Assembly (NCBI GenBank): GCA_030522415.1 | Contig: CM060112.1 | Span: 16,634,227-16,698,226, forward strand | Direction: 5' to 3' | Source of the DNA: Channallabes apus | Lineage: Eukaryota; Chordata; Actinopteri; Siluriformes; Clariidae | DNA: 64,000 nucleotides | Shown: piece by piece, positions 47,780 through 59,260 of the stretch | Layout of the letters: each line of letters begins with the position of its first letter | Numbering within the stretch: position 1 is the stretch's first letter | Program-made: the position numbers and the translations under genes | Notes under the pieces: generated by a model | Told to the model about the DNA's origin: nothing | The model's database searches: none | Seen by the model: the letters and a program-made list of their open reading frames with translations, nothing else

Positions 47780-48855
47780 AGCAGTTATATTTGATAGTGA
47801 AAGTAAAAGCATTTTCAGACAGAAAATCCGACAAGAACTCACAAGATTGGGACTAAGAAAAACATTTGTTAATGAGGCTAATCATAAAAAAGGCAGCATA
47901 AACATTGGAGCAATTAAAAAGGGTCATGTGTTCTGATGAGTCAAGGTGACTCAGATTAGTCTAGGCTCATATGTTATATGGCAATAAAATAAAGATTTTT
48001 TTTTTCTTTCCTGGCAGCACAGACATACTTAAACTGTGAAAGAGTGGTTCTGGGAGCATGAGGAATATTGCTTGTATATGAATTGGCCACCACATTATTC
48101 CCCATAATCAACGCTAAAGGAAACTGAGAAATATTAGTGAGTGTGTGTGTCTTTTCTTGGCCAGGCTTTGTACATTATATTTTTAATACATTTTACACTT
48201 ATTTCTTCGTCAACTTGTTTCAACATCTGAAATGCTGGCCTCCCAGGAACTCCTTTAATGGCCCAAGCATATGGAAATGTCTTGGATCGAAGTCAGGACT
48301 GCACAGGGGATGTGGCTATAACTCCAAGACAAGGTCCTAGAAGATACAAGTGGTGTCCATTTCCAAAAGATAGCGGGGGAACTAACAAGCCAGGGACAAG
48401 TTATCCATTCATTTTAGTGTGACTAGGAACCTCATCACCATACTGTAAGTCTTCTGGTAATGTTAATCGGTTTCACGTCTTTATTCATGAGACAATTCAT
48501 CACAAGTTCCAGTTTGCAAATAAATGCCCCTCTTAAATGCCCCTCTTATATAAAGCCTTTGATCATCACCTCACAAAATAATTATTTACATATTTACAAA
48601 ATATTATGACTTGTTTTAGGAACTTAGAGAAAACAGTGGCACTGATCATTCAAAAAATAAACATAGCTAGACATAAAAAAAAAATTAATTTGTTGTAAGA
48701 ATAGCCAAGATGACAGTTCTTGTATGAAAAAAGTATGTGCGAGACCAACAATGGTCAAATCAACCATGCTTTATTTGTAAATGGTGTTTAATGATGAGTA
48801 AGCTGGTCTGTCAACTCATAACCAGAAACTGTGACATTGGTTGAAGAACCCTTGA
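47780..48855. repeat. diverged duplicated block, copy 1
   Basis: Ordered matches to 54450-55855: 'aaggcagcataaacatt', 'gatgagtcaaggtgactca', 'tggttctgggagcat', 'gaaatgctggcctcc', 'ctataactccaagacaa', 'tacaagtggtgtcca' and 'aaactgtgacattggttg'. Same orientation, about 6.7 kb apart. Confidence 0.65.
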
Positions 48856-48857
48856 AC

Positions 48858-48959
48858 TATGAGGCGCCATATACTGTAGGGCTTAAATCAAACTTCACTC
48901 ATGCACATACATATGAAACACTCACACATACAGATTTAAGCCCTATACGGCGCCTCATA
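48858..48959. repeat. long hairpin
   Basis: 'tatgaggcgccatatactgt' followed by 'agggcttaaatc' on the left pairs with 'gatttaagccct' and 'atacggcgcctcata' on the right; about 27-30 paired bases around a ~42-base loop, with a few mismatches or bulges. Confidence 0.7.
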
Positions 48960-49587
48960 GAAAGCAGCAGTCCAAGAAAATACCTCAAATGGTTTGTTCA
49001 TGTCCTACCACACCAAAGTCAAAGTGCAGTTAAATCAGATTGAGATGCTGTGTTATTACCCTAAACAGGCCATTCTAGCTCGAAAACCCTTTACTGTGGC
49101 TGAATAAAAAACAATTCTACGAAGAAGAGTGGCCAAAAGAGTTTCACATTTTTCACATTTCACATTTTTACAAACACGTGATTGCGGTTGTTTTCACCAA
49201 GGGTGGCACACCCAGTTACTAGGTTTAGGGGTAATTACTTTTTTACACAGGGCTAAGCAGGTTTGGAGCGCTTTTCCCCCTTAATAAATGAAATCATAAT
49301 TTAAAAACTGCATTCTGAATTTACTCAGGTTATCTTTGTGTAATATTGAAAATTTGCTTGATGATCTTAATTTAAGTGATAAATAATAATTATTTAAAAA
49401 TAATAATAATAAAAAACTGGAAGGAGCAAATACTTTTTCACTGCGCTTTAAAGATTTACTGACAGTCTGGAGTAGGTGTAGTAAAGGTTTTAATGTAAAA
49501 AAAAAAAAAAAACTGGAATCTTATGTAGCAAATACAGTCAAATTGAGTGATATAAACAGTGAAATGTACCACAGTTGTTAGTCTAAA

Positions 49588-49700
49588 TCAGGGGTCGGCA
49601 CCCCGCGGTTCTGGAGTCACATGTGGCTCCATCTGTTCCCTGTGGCTTTTGAAATAAATAATGAGTATTTAATTCAATTTATTTTATTTTTATACGTAAT
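49588..49700. mobile_element. hAT-like terminal fragment
   Basis: 'caggggtcggcaccccgcgg' then 'tctggagtcacatgtggctc' is a common hAT-family end of vertebrates. No opposite end found. Confidence 0.4.
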
Positions 49701-49794
49701 ATTTTGGCAACATTATGGTGATCTTGTAATATTAAAATAAACCGTGTTTAATATTTTGTCGCTTAAAATATGCGTATATCCGATGTGCCTCACC

Positions 49795-50210
49795 CACCGG
49801 GGTGTTATGCGCTAAAATGCCCCACTGCCACGGATTGCCCCCCTACATAATTTCGAATATTATATTAGAATACAAATTCATAAGTTTATGATTTAAAAAT
49901 GACACCAAACAAATTTGATTATAAAATAAGCAATATAAAATATATTAAAAAATCATATACAACATGGATATTTTTATATTGCTTATTTTATAATAAAAAT
50001 CGTTCCGTTTAATTTTTCATCATAAACAATATCTATTTAGTGTAAACATTTTTGTATTGCGACAAAATAAACATTATATTAGAATTTGTATTAATGGTCT
50101 CGACGGCTGTCAGGTGCCTAGGGTTTGTTATAATAGTAATATCATAAACCAATGATATGTAGGGGGCAATACGTGGCAGGAGGCATTTTAGCATATAACA
50201 CCGGCACGCG
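49795..50210. mobile_element. palindromic MITE (about 415 bp)
   Basis: The left arm (gtgttatgcgctaaaatgcc, near 49801, to 'ttgcccccctacat') pairs with the right arm 'atgtagggggcaatacgtgg' to 'ggcattttagcatataacac' ending near 50203. Arms are about 48 bp, and the AT-rich centre also contains inverted segments ('tcttatattgctta'-like). No frame. Confidence 0.75.
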
Positions 50211-51234
50211 ATTTATCGAGCTTTTCGACCCTCGATTTTATTCAGATTGATAGCTGACTGCATGATCAAGTGCACGTGATAAAAGGATGACGGCACACAG
50301 AAACATGAAGGCATTTTTGGTTTGCTGCAGGTGGACAATTTAAGTTCAGCTTTTTATTTCATAAATACGAGCACTCTAAAAAATAAAACTGTGCTGTACT
50401 CAATTTTTTTGGTGAAACATTTTTACACTTAAAAATATCAATATAAATCTAAAAATTTAAAAAAACATGTAAAATATACTTCATGATATACTTCAAGTCA
50501 GTAAAAAAATTAAGTAGACCTGAATAACTTTTTTTAGTACAATAATGTACAAAATTGAGTAAATGTAATGAAAATCAGAAGTTAATATAAGTTTACCCTA
50601 AGTGAAAATGAGTAAAATAATTAAGTAGATATGATTGAAATGGAAGGTAGAAGAAACTGAAAATTAGACTATTATTTAACAAACAAAATTTGCTACTTTT
50701 ACTTATTTTAAATTAATTTAATTCATAATGGTCTATCACAGAATTAATATGTTACACTTTTTTTTTTTTAATACTGTACAGTATATTTAGCTTTTAATCA
50801 AGTTTTTTTTCCAATTTAGGTCAATGTATCTAATGACATATCTAATTATAAACAAAGACACAATACACACATTACCATTTTAATTAAACATTTATTTGCC
50901 AAGTTTGACAAGAAGATATGACGTCTAAACTCAATCTGGTTTACTTTGCAAATGACATGTAACAAGATCATAAACAATGAGCTGAATTGATCTCATTAGT
51001 AAAACAGTCTCCCAAACAATATGTCTGCCACAAGTATTATACAGTTAATATGTGGAAAGTAGACTTTTGCATTAAAATAGAATCACAGTCACATTTTACA
51101 TCTGAAACATTGCACACCTTCACACTTCAGTTTCCTGCAAATTGTGGGATCCATACAAATGTGTGTGCAGACATTCTCAGGTCTTAAAGAAGCAATGACG
51201 GTCTAAATGAAGACAGGACACTGAATATCATTGA

Positions 51235-53752
51235 TCAACAGTACCATGCTTCACTCCGTAATGATTGAAATTCCTTTTGATGATGCGACACATGTGCAGA
51301 GCTTACACCGCCATCCCATAAGCTGGCACCTAAAAAAGGAATTATAGTATACAAGTAAGGACAAGTGTGACTGCTACTATATGCATCATCACACTGATCT
51401 ATAAGTGGTGTTCAAGTCAAAGCGGGACTTGTGATGAAAATTCTCTGAAACGAAGACGTAAAACTGATTTGATTTTACAGAGCCCATTGCTGGTAAAATT
51501 CCGGTGAACATTTCAGTGGAATGCTTTTACAAAAAACGGACTGCTTTGATCACCAAAGGCGTTTTGCTCTTGCAGAACAATGCACAACCTCATATATAGA
51601 GACAGAAATATAGAGAGAAATAAAGGGAGCATTTACTCTAATAAGTGTGTTCTGTTAGGCTGAATCCCATTTCTATTTTCTACCCCTTCCCCTACCCCTT
51701 GCCCCTTCCCCTTGTCCCTTGAAACGAAGTGGAAAGGGGAAGGGTTTAAATTTTTCCCCTAAGAAATGGGACACCACTACAACACTGTTATATGTCATCA
51801 TACGTTGTCACTAGTTCCTAATGTTACGTTAAAGGACATGCGCCGATGTTTATCACACATTGCAATAAGAGAGAGATTACTCACTCCCAAAGTTTTTTTG
51901 CGCCGTATTTCATCCCTATACATAATGTAAATTATAAAAATAAAATATATATTTGTAATATCGTGCAATCGGTGCTAGCCGCTAGCAAACTTTACCGATT
52001 TTTTTGCAAACATTTCTTTACAGAACATCACCATAAACACAAACACAAGACTAGAGGTAATATACATATAATGAAAACTTGTCATAAAAATCTTTATTTA
52101 TGGCAAAAATTTACATTTATGGGTCTGTTTGCTCGAGTGAGCAGCCATGTTGAAATTTTCGCTTAGCCCTTCGTTTGAAGTGAGGTCCTGAAAAATCTTC
52201 GTTTGGAGGGCTATCTGGCCCTTCCCCTTCCCCCTCCCCCTCCAACCAAAAGAGAAATGAGACACCCCTACCCCTTCACGTGAACGCGCCAAACGGAGGG
52301 GTAGGGCTATGTGAAGGGGTAAGGGGTAGAAATGGGATTCAGCCTTATTCTGCACAATCAAAAGTCCCGCTTTGACTTGAATATCCCTTGTACATGTCTT
52401 TGTCCCTGGTATAAAAATGATACCCAACTTTATTTACGCATTACTATCAACTATATAAATTTTTTTACTTTAGTTACTGGAAAATCTAGTATATTCTAGT
52501 AGATTCGATACATTCTGGATTCAAAATAGGTAAAGTGAAATATTTCAAGCCTTGTTTCAATTTCTATCTTGGATTCAATGGTTACACATTTAATACTTCT
52601 GAAACATTTAAAAAGTTGACATTTACCTCCTGTTTTATCTCCATTCAACTTCTCTTCTTTAGTGGTGTTGGTGCTGTGAAAGAGATATTGAAAATATATA
52701 ACGCTTCACAAAAATGATTTAAAAATACTTACATATCACAACATACATAACATATTTCACTTCAATATTTTAATTTTATATTATTTCTCCCAATTATAAT
52801 TCTGAGAGAAATGCTGTACTTTTACTTAGAACATTTATCAACAGCCATTTTAATAATGTTTAAGTACATGGTTATGTTGGTGAAGTACTTTTGTACTTCA
52901 AATACATTTGAAGTTTAGAACGCCATGTACTTGTGACTTTAACTTGAGTAAAATGTTTGAAGTTCTATTGTTTTAAACAAAGCTATACACCATTATACTG
53001 CTAATCAAACTGCCTGTCTGTAGTGCTTGTAAATCATGACTGGAGCTGTGCTGGACTCAGAGCTGTTGCTCTCTGCAGTGTTACTGCTGCTGGACTCACA
53101 GCTAATGCATTTACGTTTCCTGTTGCTCAGTGTTTAATCATGTTAAAATACTCACATACAGTAACGGATAAAACACTGCCAGAGCCCGGACACTGCACCT
53201 CATTTCTGCCGTTTAAACCTGCTTTGTTCCGCGTTTCCTCCTTAAAGTGTCGGAGTGACCCGAGCAGACTCGCGGTTCAGTGTGTGAGGTGGACCCGGTA
53301 CACACGCGGTAATTATTTGAACACGCTAGTTTTATATCATCGCCACAGTGACGGTTGGCTGCGCAAAATCACCGCATTCGGCGGGAGAAATTCAAATATT
53401 GCGGCACAACCGCGGCCGGTTACACCGAGAAACCCGGACATGCACGCGCACGCGGCTCGGTGTTTAATCTCTCCTTCTACACCAGATTTTAAGTGTCTGT
53501 AATTAACGCCGCTTTACCTGAGCAGTTCGGTGGTTGGAACAAACAAGTAAAATGACAATGAAAACCAGGACTGACGTGTTGCTAGCTATCGTTAGCTATG
53601 TAGCTCGGCTGTGACAGGATTCAGAAGAGTAACTTACACACTATAAAGTTGTGTATACAGACAGAGTCATTATTTCAGTAACTTGTGTTAGCTGTTTACT
53701 CACCAGGATTTATAAGGAATGTTCCAGAATGTTCCAGGTGCTTCATGTCCAT
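51235..53752 (-). CDS. speculative small spliced gene
   Basis: On minus: a candidate first exon (53752-53704) reads MDMKHLEHSGTFLINP and ends at a consensus GTGAGT donor. A 47-bp exon (52673-52627, acceptor TTTCACAG, donor GTAAAT) can read TNTTKEEKLNGDKTG. A last exon (51329-51235, acceptor CTTTTTTAG) reads ASLWDGGVSSAHVSHHQKEF and then QSLRSEAWYC before TGA. Exons two and three join in phase; exon one does not join exon two in phase, so either an exon is missing or the model is wrong. No family recognised. The whole set lies inside the inverted-end block 50361-54184, so it may belong to a transposon. Confidence 0.25.
51409..52385. mobile_element. mariner relic interrupted by a palindromic MITE
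   Basis: Ends TTCAAGTCAAAGCGGGACTT at 51411 and its complement at 52364-52383. A plus-strand frame near 51559 reads GVLLLQNNAQPHI, the second-Asp region of mariner transposases with Asp changed to Asn. A ~690-bp insert (51659-52343) with its own inverted ends (GGCTGAATCCCATTTCTATT and complement) disrupts it. The insert is flanked by TTA on both sides. Confidence 0.6.
53040..53660. other. CpG-rich block
   Basis: CpG density is clearly above the surroundings (e.g. 53220-53480, with 'cacgcgcacgcggctcgg'). It could be a promoter for the speculative minus gene or for the enclosing element. The plus-strand frame across it has no domain. Confidence 0.4.
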
Positions 53753-54449
53753 TCTAACATCCTCACAGCCTTCTGGTCTCTGATGTTACACCAGATTTCC
53801 CATGAGCACTTGCACAGGGCAATTTACTAAATTATTCAAGTTTTTGTTGTTAAACATAAATAATATTGAGTTGGAATGGATTGTAGTTCTTGAAACTAAT
53901 CAGTATAATTACTCAATTACCAAATATTTTTTATTGAAATGTATAAAAAAATATTAAATGCCTGTTAAAAATATAATTCAGTTAGTCAAATACTAATTTC
54001 TATTTGTGAAATAAACTTAAATTATAGTGTAAATTTAAGACAAACAGAACAGTAGTTATTTAGGCATTTATTTTGATTTGTCTAACTCAAACAATCATGT
54101 ATGTGACTTAGAGATTTTATTAAGGTAACATAACCTGTTTATTACAGTGAAATTTACAAGGCCACAGAATCATTTTTTAGAGTGAGGAGGACTCAAATAC
54201 ATACTGAGTATTTAATTTGAAAGAAATCTTCAACCCAACGTTTTTTTCTGAGTTCTAAATGTTTTGTTGCATGCAGAAAAAAATGTATTCTAATTATTAT
54301 TATTATTATTATTATTATTATTTTCTGTGTGAAACGGGTCAAAATCCTGATCCTGGCTTCATAACTGGGATATGCAAATAATCATTTTACCATGCTGTAC
54401 GGTACAGTAGCTACATGTGACAAATAATTAAACCTTAATCAATTGGTAA

Positions 54450-55855
54450 AGTTGCATCATAAACAATTGACAAAATTTGATAGTACAAGTAAAACCATTT
54501 CCAAACACAAAATCTGACAAGAACTCATAAGATTCGGACAAAAAAAAAAAAAAACACTTGTTAGTGAGGCTAATCAGAAAAAAAGGCAGCATAAACATTC
54601 GACATTGTTGCATTGAAAAACGGTCATGTGGTTTGATGAGTCATGGTGACTCATCTAAGTCTAGGCTTAGCAGCGCCTAAAGATTTTATTGCACAGGCAT
54701 TTTTCAGTACTTAAACTGTCAAAGTGTGGTTCTGGGACCATAAGCTTCATCAAAGCTAAAGGGAGTTAAAAGAAATATTAAGAAATGTATGTTTTAATAA
54801 AGTGTGACCTTACTTGGCCTGATCTTTTACAGTATATTTTTCATATATTTTACACTTATTCCTTGGTCAAAGTGTGTTCAAGTCAAACTAGGACTTTTGA
54901 TTGTGCAGAATAAGCTTTACTAATGCACCTACCCTGGTGTTTCAGGAATGCTTGATACCATCCAAGTTTAAGGTTTTCTCAGGACACTTTAGCCATGAAC
55001 AGACTACCTGGTTCATGTCTGAAATGCTGGTCTCCGTCAATCGCCCAAACATATGAAAATGTCTTGGAGCGAAGTCGGGACTGTACAGGAGATATAACTA
55101 TCTAACTAAGCTATAACTCCAAGACAAAGTCCCATAAGGTACAAGTGGTGTCCAGTACAGTTCCCATAGATAAGGGGTAAGCAACTACATTCCTAGAGAG
55201 GCAAAATCCTGCAAAGTTCAGCTCCAACCCTAATCAAACACACTACAGGATTACTAACGCTTCAGAATGGTGATTTGAAGAGACATTTGTTTTCAGGGTT
55301 GGAGCTGAAATCTGCAGGACTGCAGCTCTCTAGAACTGAACTTGCCTATACCTACCATAGATAGAGCATAGATGTCTCTTTGACAAGACAGGGACAAGTT
55401 ATCTATTGATTTTCAAGAATCAGGCATTTCATTCATTTCACGGTGACTAGGTACCTCATCACCATACTGCGCATAAAGTCTTCTGGAAATGTCAATCGGT
55501 TTTATGCCCTTTTTCACAAGACATTACATCACATATTCCAGTTTTACCGAAACACCCCTATATAAAGCCTTTGATCAACAAATCACAGAATAAGTATTTA
55601 CATATTTACAAATTATAATGACTTATATTAAGAACACATAGAAAAATGAGCAGGGGCACTAAATACTCAAGAAAAAACACAGCTAGACATAAAATTCTAT
55701 TTTTTAAATCAAAATTAATTAGTTACTACTTACGAGTATAGCCAAGATGAAAGTTAAAAACAAAGAAATTAACTGGGTGAGACCAACAATGGTGATAAGA
55801 CGATCTTGTATGATAATGATTTCTCATAACCAGAAACTGTAACATTGGTTGAAGA
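54450..55855. repeat. diverged duplicated block, copy 2
   Basis: Partner of 47780-48855 with the same segment order. It also contains a mariner end fragment at 54878-54918 ('ttcaagtcaaactaggactt') related to the ends at 51411 and 52383. Confidence 0.65.
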
Positions 55856-55929
55856 ACCCATTCTAGGAAGAAGGGAGGGGCCTGCTATCACCTGCTATGT
55901 TCGAAATGAACAATGTACTATAGCATTTG

Positions 55930-58052
55930 TTATGTTGTGCAGCTGTTAACTTTTTGTGATGAGTTAAAGGTGCAGTCTGGTGGGTACTGAAAGTCAAAAG
56001 GAATAAAGAAGTCGCGGGCAAAAGAGAAAACATCCTGCGGCTTTCTCAACAGCAGCATTTGTAGGAAGTCAGCCAGTAGAGCTTTAAGCTCAGGGTGTTG
56101 TCTAACATAGGAGGAGTGATCAGCCTTCAGCTCTTCCTGCAATGAAAAGATTAAAAGGGGAAAAACTAATTATCCTGTGTTCTTAACATGTTATTATTTC
56201 TTGGGATAGTGCTATTCTCCTCTGCTGGATAGCCTCTGACACATATACAGTATTCTGCACACATATATTCTGTTTTTATAATCTGTTCATGAAGGCTTTG
56301 TTTGTTTTTCTTTTACGTTCATTCTTTTACTAATTAACGACAACAGAAATGCCTTTAAATTTACGCTTCGAATACTCTTTCTAAAATTAACTCTCCGACT
56401 TCCCCAGCAATTCCCTTTTGGGAAAATCCCAGTCACCTCAGTGCAGTATACCTGATGTGATGATGGTGAAACATGAATATAGACTTGATGAGCAATACTT
56501 GCTCAAAAGGCAAATATCAGTATCCAAAATGTTAGTTAGAATAATGTTCATGACTCTGATGGTTAGTTGACTCATGACTTGCTGATTAGAATGCTATTAA
56601 ATGCTACTGAGTCATATGGGGCTGCTTACGGGGGGTGTGGTGGGGGTGTGTGATCATGAATAGCTACCTTTCTGTCAAGAAACTTTGAATACAGCTCAAT
56701 GTCTTTTTCCCACACCAACGGCTTCTTCTCATACAATGACTTGCTATTTCTCTCATCTGCAAAGAAACAAACAAAACCAGTTTTGTTTTGTTTTTTATTC
56801 CTGTCATACATAATGTATAATTATTGGAAAAAATTTAAAAATATACAGACCTTCACCGACTACTGGAGGAAGCTGCAGGAGGGTCATGGTTACCAATGAG
56901 CCCACTTGCTCTCTGCTGGCTAAATGCCTAGTAAAAAGAAAAAACACTGATAACACAAGTATCATGACTCATCTTAATCATGAAGAAGAAGAGGTCCTAC
57001 CCATCGGGCACGAAGTAGCAGTGCCAGGTTGCAGGGAGTTTTTCTGCTGTGGAGACAGTCCTCTCAATGCCAAACACCTCCACCATCTCTTTGCCAATCA
57101 ATTGGTTCTTGACCTCCAGCTCCCTCTAAATTAGGGTTAAACTTTTTTTATTTGTGTTTCTTACTCAAGTCAAATAAGAGTAGACAATTAATAGATAGAT
57201 TGCGTTAAGGCTAGCATTGTGAAGACCAAAATAACCCAAGATAACCCGAATTGTATCTAAAAAACATAAAACCACAGCTACCCAACTCACTGCAGAATTA
57301 AATGTGCACCTCAACTCTTCTGTTTCCACCAAAACTGTTCGTCAGGAGCGCCACAGGGTCAATGTACATGGCCAGTTTCAATGCTGCCAGCAGCGAAAAT
57401 CTTGGGGTGTGGACAATGTGAAACATGTTCTCTGATGAGTCCATTTTCACTGTCTTTCCCGCATCCCGAAGAGTTAGGGTGTGGAGAAGCCCCAAAGAAG
57501 CGTACCACCCAGGCTGTTGCATGCCCAGAATAAGCATAGGGGTGCAATGGTTTGGGTTGCAATATTATGGCATTCACTAGACCCAATACATATGCTAAAA
57601 GGGGGGGGGGGGGGGGGGGGCAAGGACTACCAAACCAGTCTGGAGGACCATGTGTACTCAATGGTTCAAACATTGTATCCTGAAGGCAGTACCGTGTTTC
57701 AGGATGATAATGCACCAATACACACAGCAAGACTGGTGACAGAGTGGTTTGATGAACATGAAAGTGAAGTTTAACATCTCTCATGGCCTGGACAGTCAGC
57801 AGATCTAAATACTATTGAGCCACATTGGGGTGTTTTGCAGGAGTGAGTCTGAAAACATTTACCTCCACCAACACCACGTAGTGACCTGGCCAATATACTG
57901 CAAGAAGAATGGCTTAAAATCCCTTTGGCTACTGTGCCAGACTTGTATCTGTTATCTGTTACCAAGACAAATTGATGCTGTAAGGAGGCGCTGCACCATA
58001 CTAATGAATTATTGTTAATTAAAACCAGGCGTTTCAGTTTTATTGTCTGACC

Positions 58053-58087
<35 letters not shown>

Positions 58088-59227
58088 ATCCTCTCTCGCT
58101 TCCTGCATCTCTCTTTCTTTCTCTCCCATTCTCTCTCCTTCTCTGTATATATATATACACACACAATACACAGAGAGAGGAAGCGCGCGCGAGAGAGGGG
58201 GGGGGCAAGGGTAAATATATATTATACTCTAGAGGCCAACGGTAACTTTCGGTATGATTGTACTACAGTATGATAATGGTGTTTCTTTCAGAGCTCCTTT
58301 TGTTTGGACCTCCAAGTGGGATTTTTTACACTTCACCATTCTTCCATATAGCCCCTCCTGTGGAATGTCCAGTTTGGCAGCTGTTTATTAAAAATAGTTG
58401 TGCAACTGTGCAAGCTTATGTATGTGGATTTACAATAACATACTAATAAAGTGTTGTGTACAAGAACCAGGATAATGACCTTAATACTAGCAGTATAAGA
58501 CACCTGTAGTTGGAGAGACCTACAGCCTTTGTTCATAGGACAAATATATGTAAACTGAACACTTCAGAGCTATTCTTTATGAATAATTATATTATAGGTC
58601 TAAGTTGTATGCCAGCAAAATGCGAAAATGTAAAAATATAATATTCTCACATCATAGTCATTCATGAAAAAGGCAGTAGAAATATTACGTACATATGTTG
58701 ATATGCCAATCTGGGTATCAGCATCAAATGACAGGAAAGTAAAATTTTCTGGAACTTTCTTCTGTTGAGCCAGAATGCGTAGGATAAGGAGGTTAGAAGC
58801 CTCAGACACGAACCCTTGTAGAGAATTCAGAGGGAATGTAAATGCTTGCTTCTTTACTTCCTACAAGAAAGCAGGAAAGAACAAAAACAGGTAACTGATT
58901 GATGTTTTTAATTACTATAAATAAAACACTAAATGATCAATCAACTACCTTCAAATCATACTGTATGGTTTTGCTCAGGCCTCATGCAAATACATTGTAA
59001 TATTTATGTAGGACAGAGAAAGTGAAAACAGTTTTCGTACCTCTTTCTCCGTGATGATTCTGTTCACCACTAGATGACTGCCTTGCCTCACTATGTGTAC
59101 CTTCTTGTCTAGTGTGTGTTCCTGTAGCTGCAGCATTTAAAACACAACAATGCGTAAATAAAAAAGATGTCTGAATATTCTCTAGGATCTATAATTTATA
59201 AACAGGAAATCATATGATGCATAGATG

Positions 59228-59260
<33 letters not shown>

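Larger units (their letters stand above)
47035..49445 (+). pseudogene. old Tc1-like element with nested mariner debris
   Basis: Left end motifs 'cctggccctatgtgaaaaag' (47180) and right end motifs 'acttttttacacagggct' (49228) with 'gcaaatactttttcac' (49424) resemble, in diverged form, the subterminal parts of Tc1 copies A and B. Near 49040-49200 broken frames match the transposase C-terminus ('gatgctgtgttattaccct', 'aacacgtgattgcggttg', 'ccaagggtggcacacccag'). The middle (about 47780-48850) is repeated at 54450-55855. Confidence 0.55.
50361..54184. mobile_element. possible CACTA-like element, 3.8 kb
   Basis: CACTCTAAAAAATAAAACTG at the left is matched by the complement of 'cagaatcattttttagagtg' at the right. 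Subterminal regions on both sides are AT-rich with short recurring motifs such as 'gagtaaa', as in CACTA elements. I see no clear 3-bp duplication and no TnpD-like transposase. Nested inside are a mariner relic and a MITE (51409-52385). Confidence 0.4.

Noticed and set aside
53023..53502. 159-codon plus-strand ORF
   Set aside because: It runs through a CpG-rich block, has no recognisable domain or splice context, and its length is explained by high GC lowering stop frequency.
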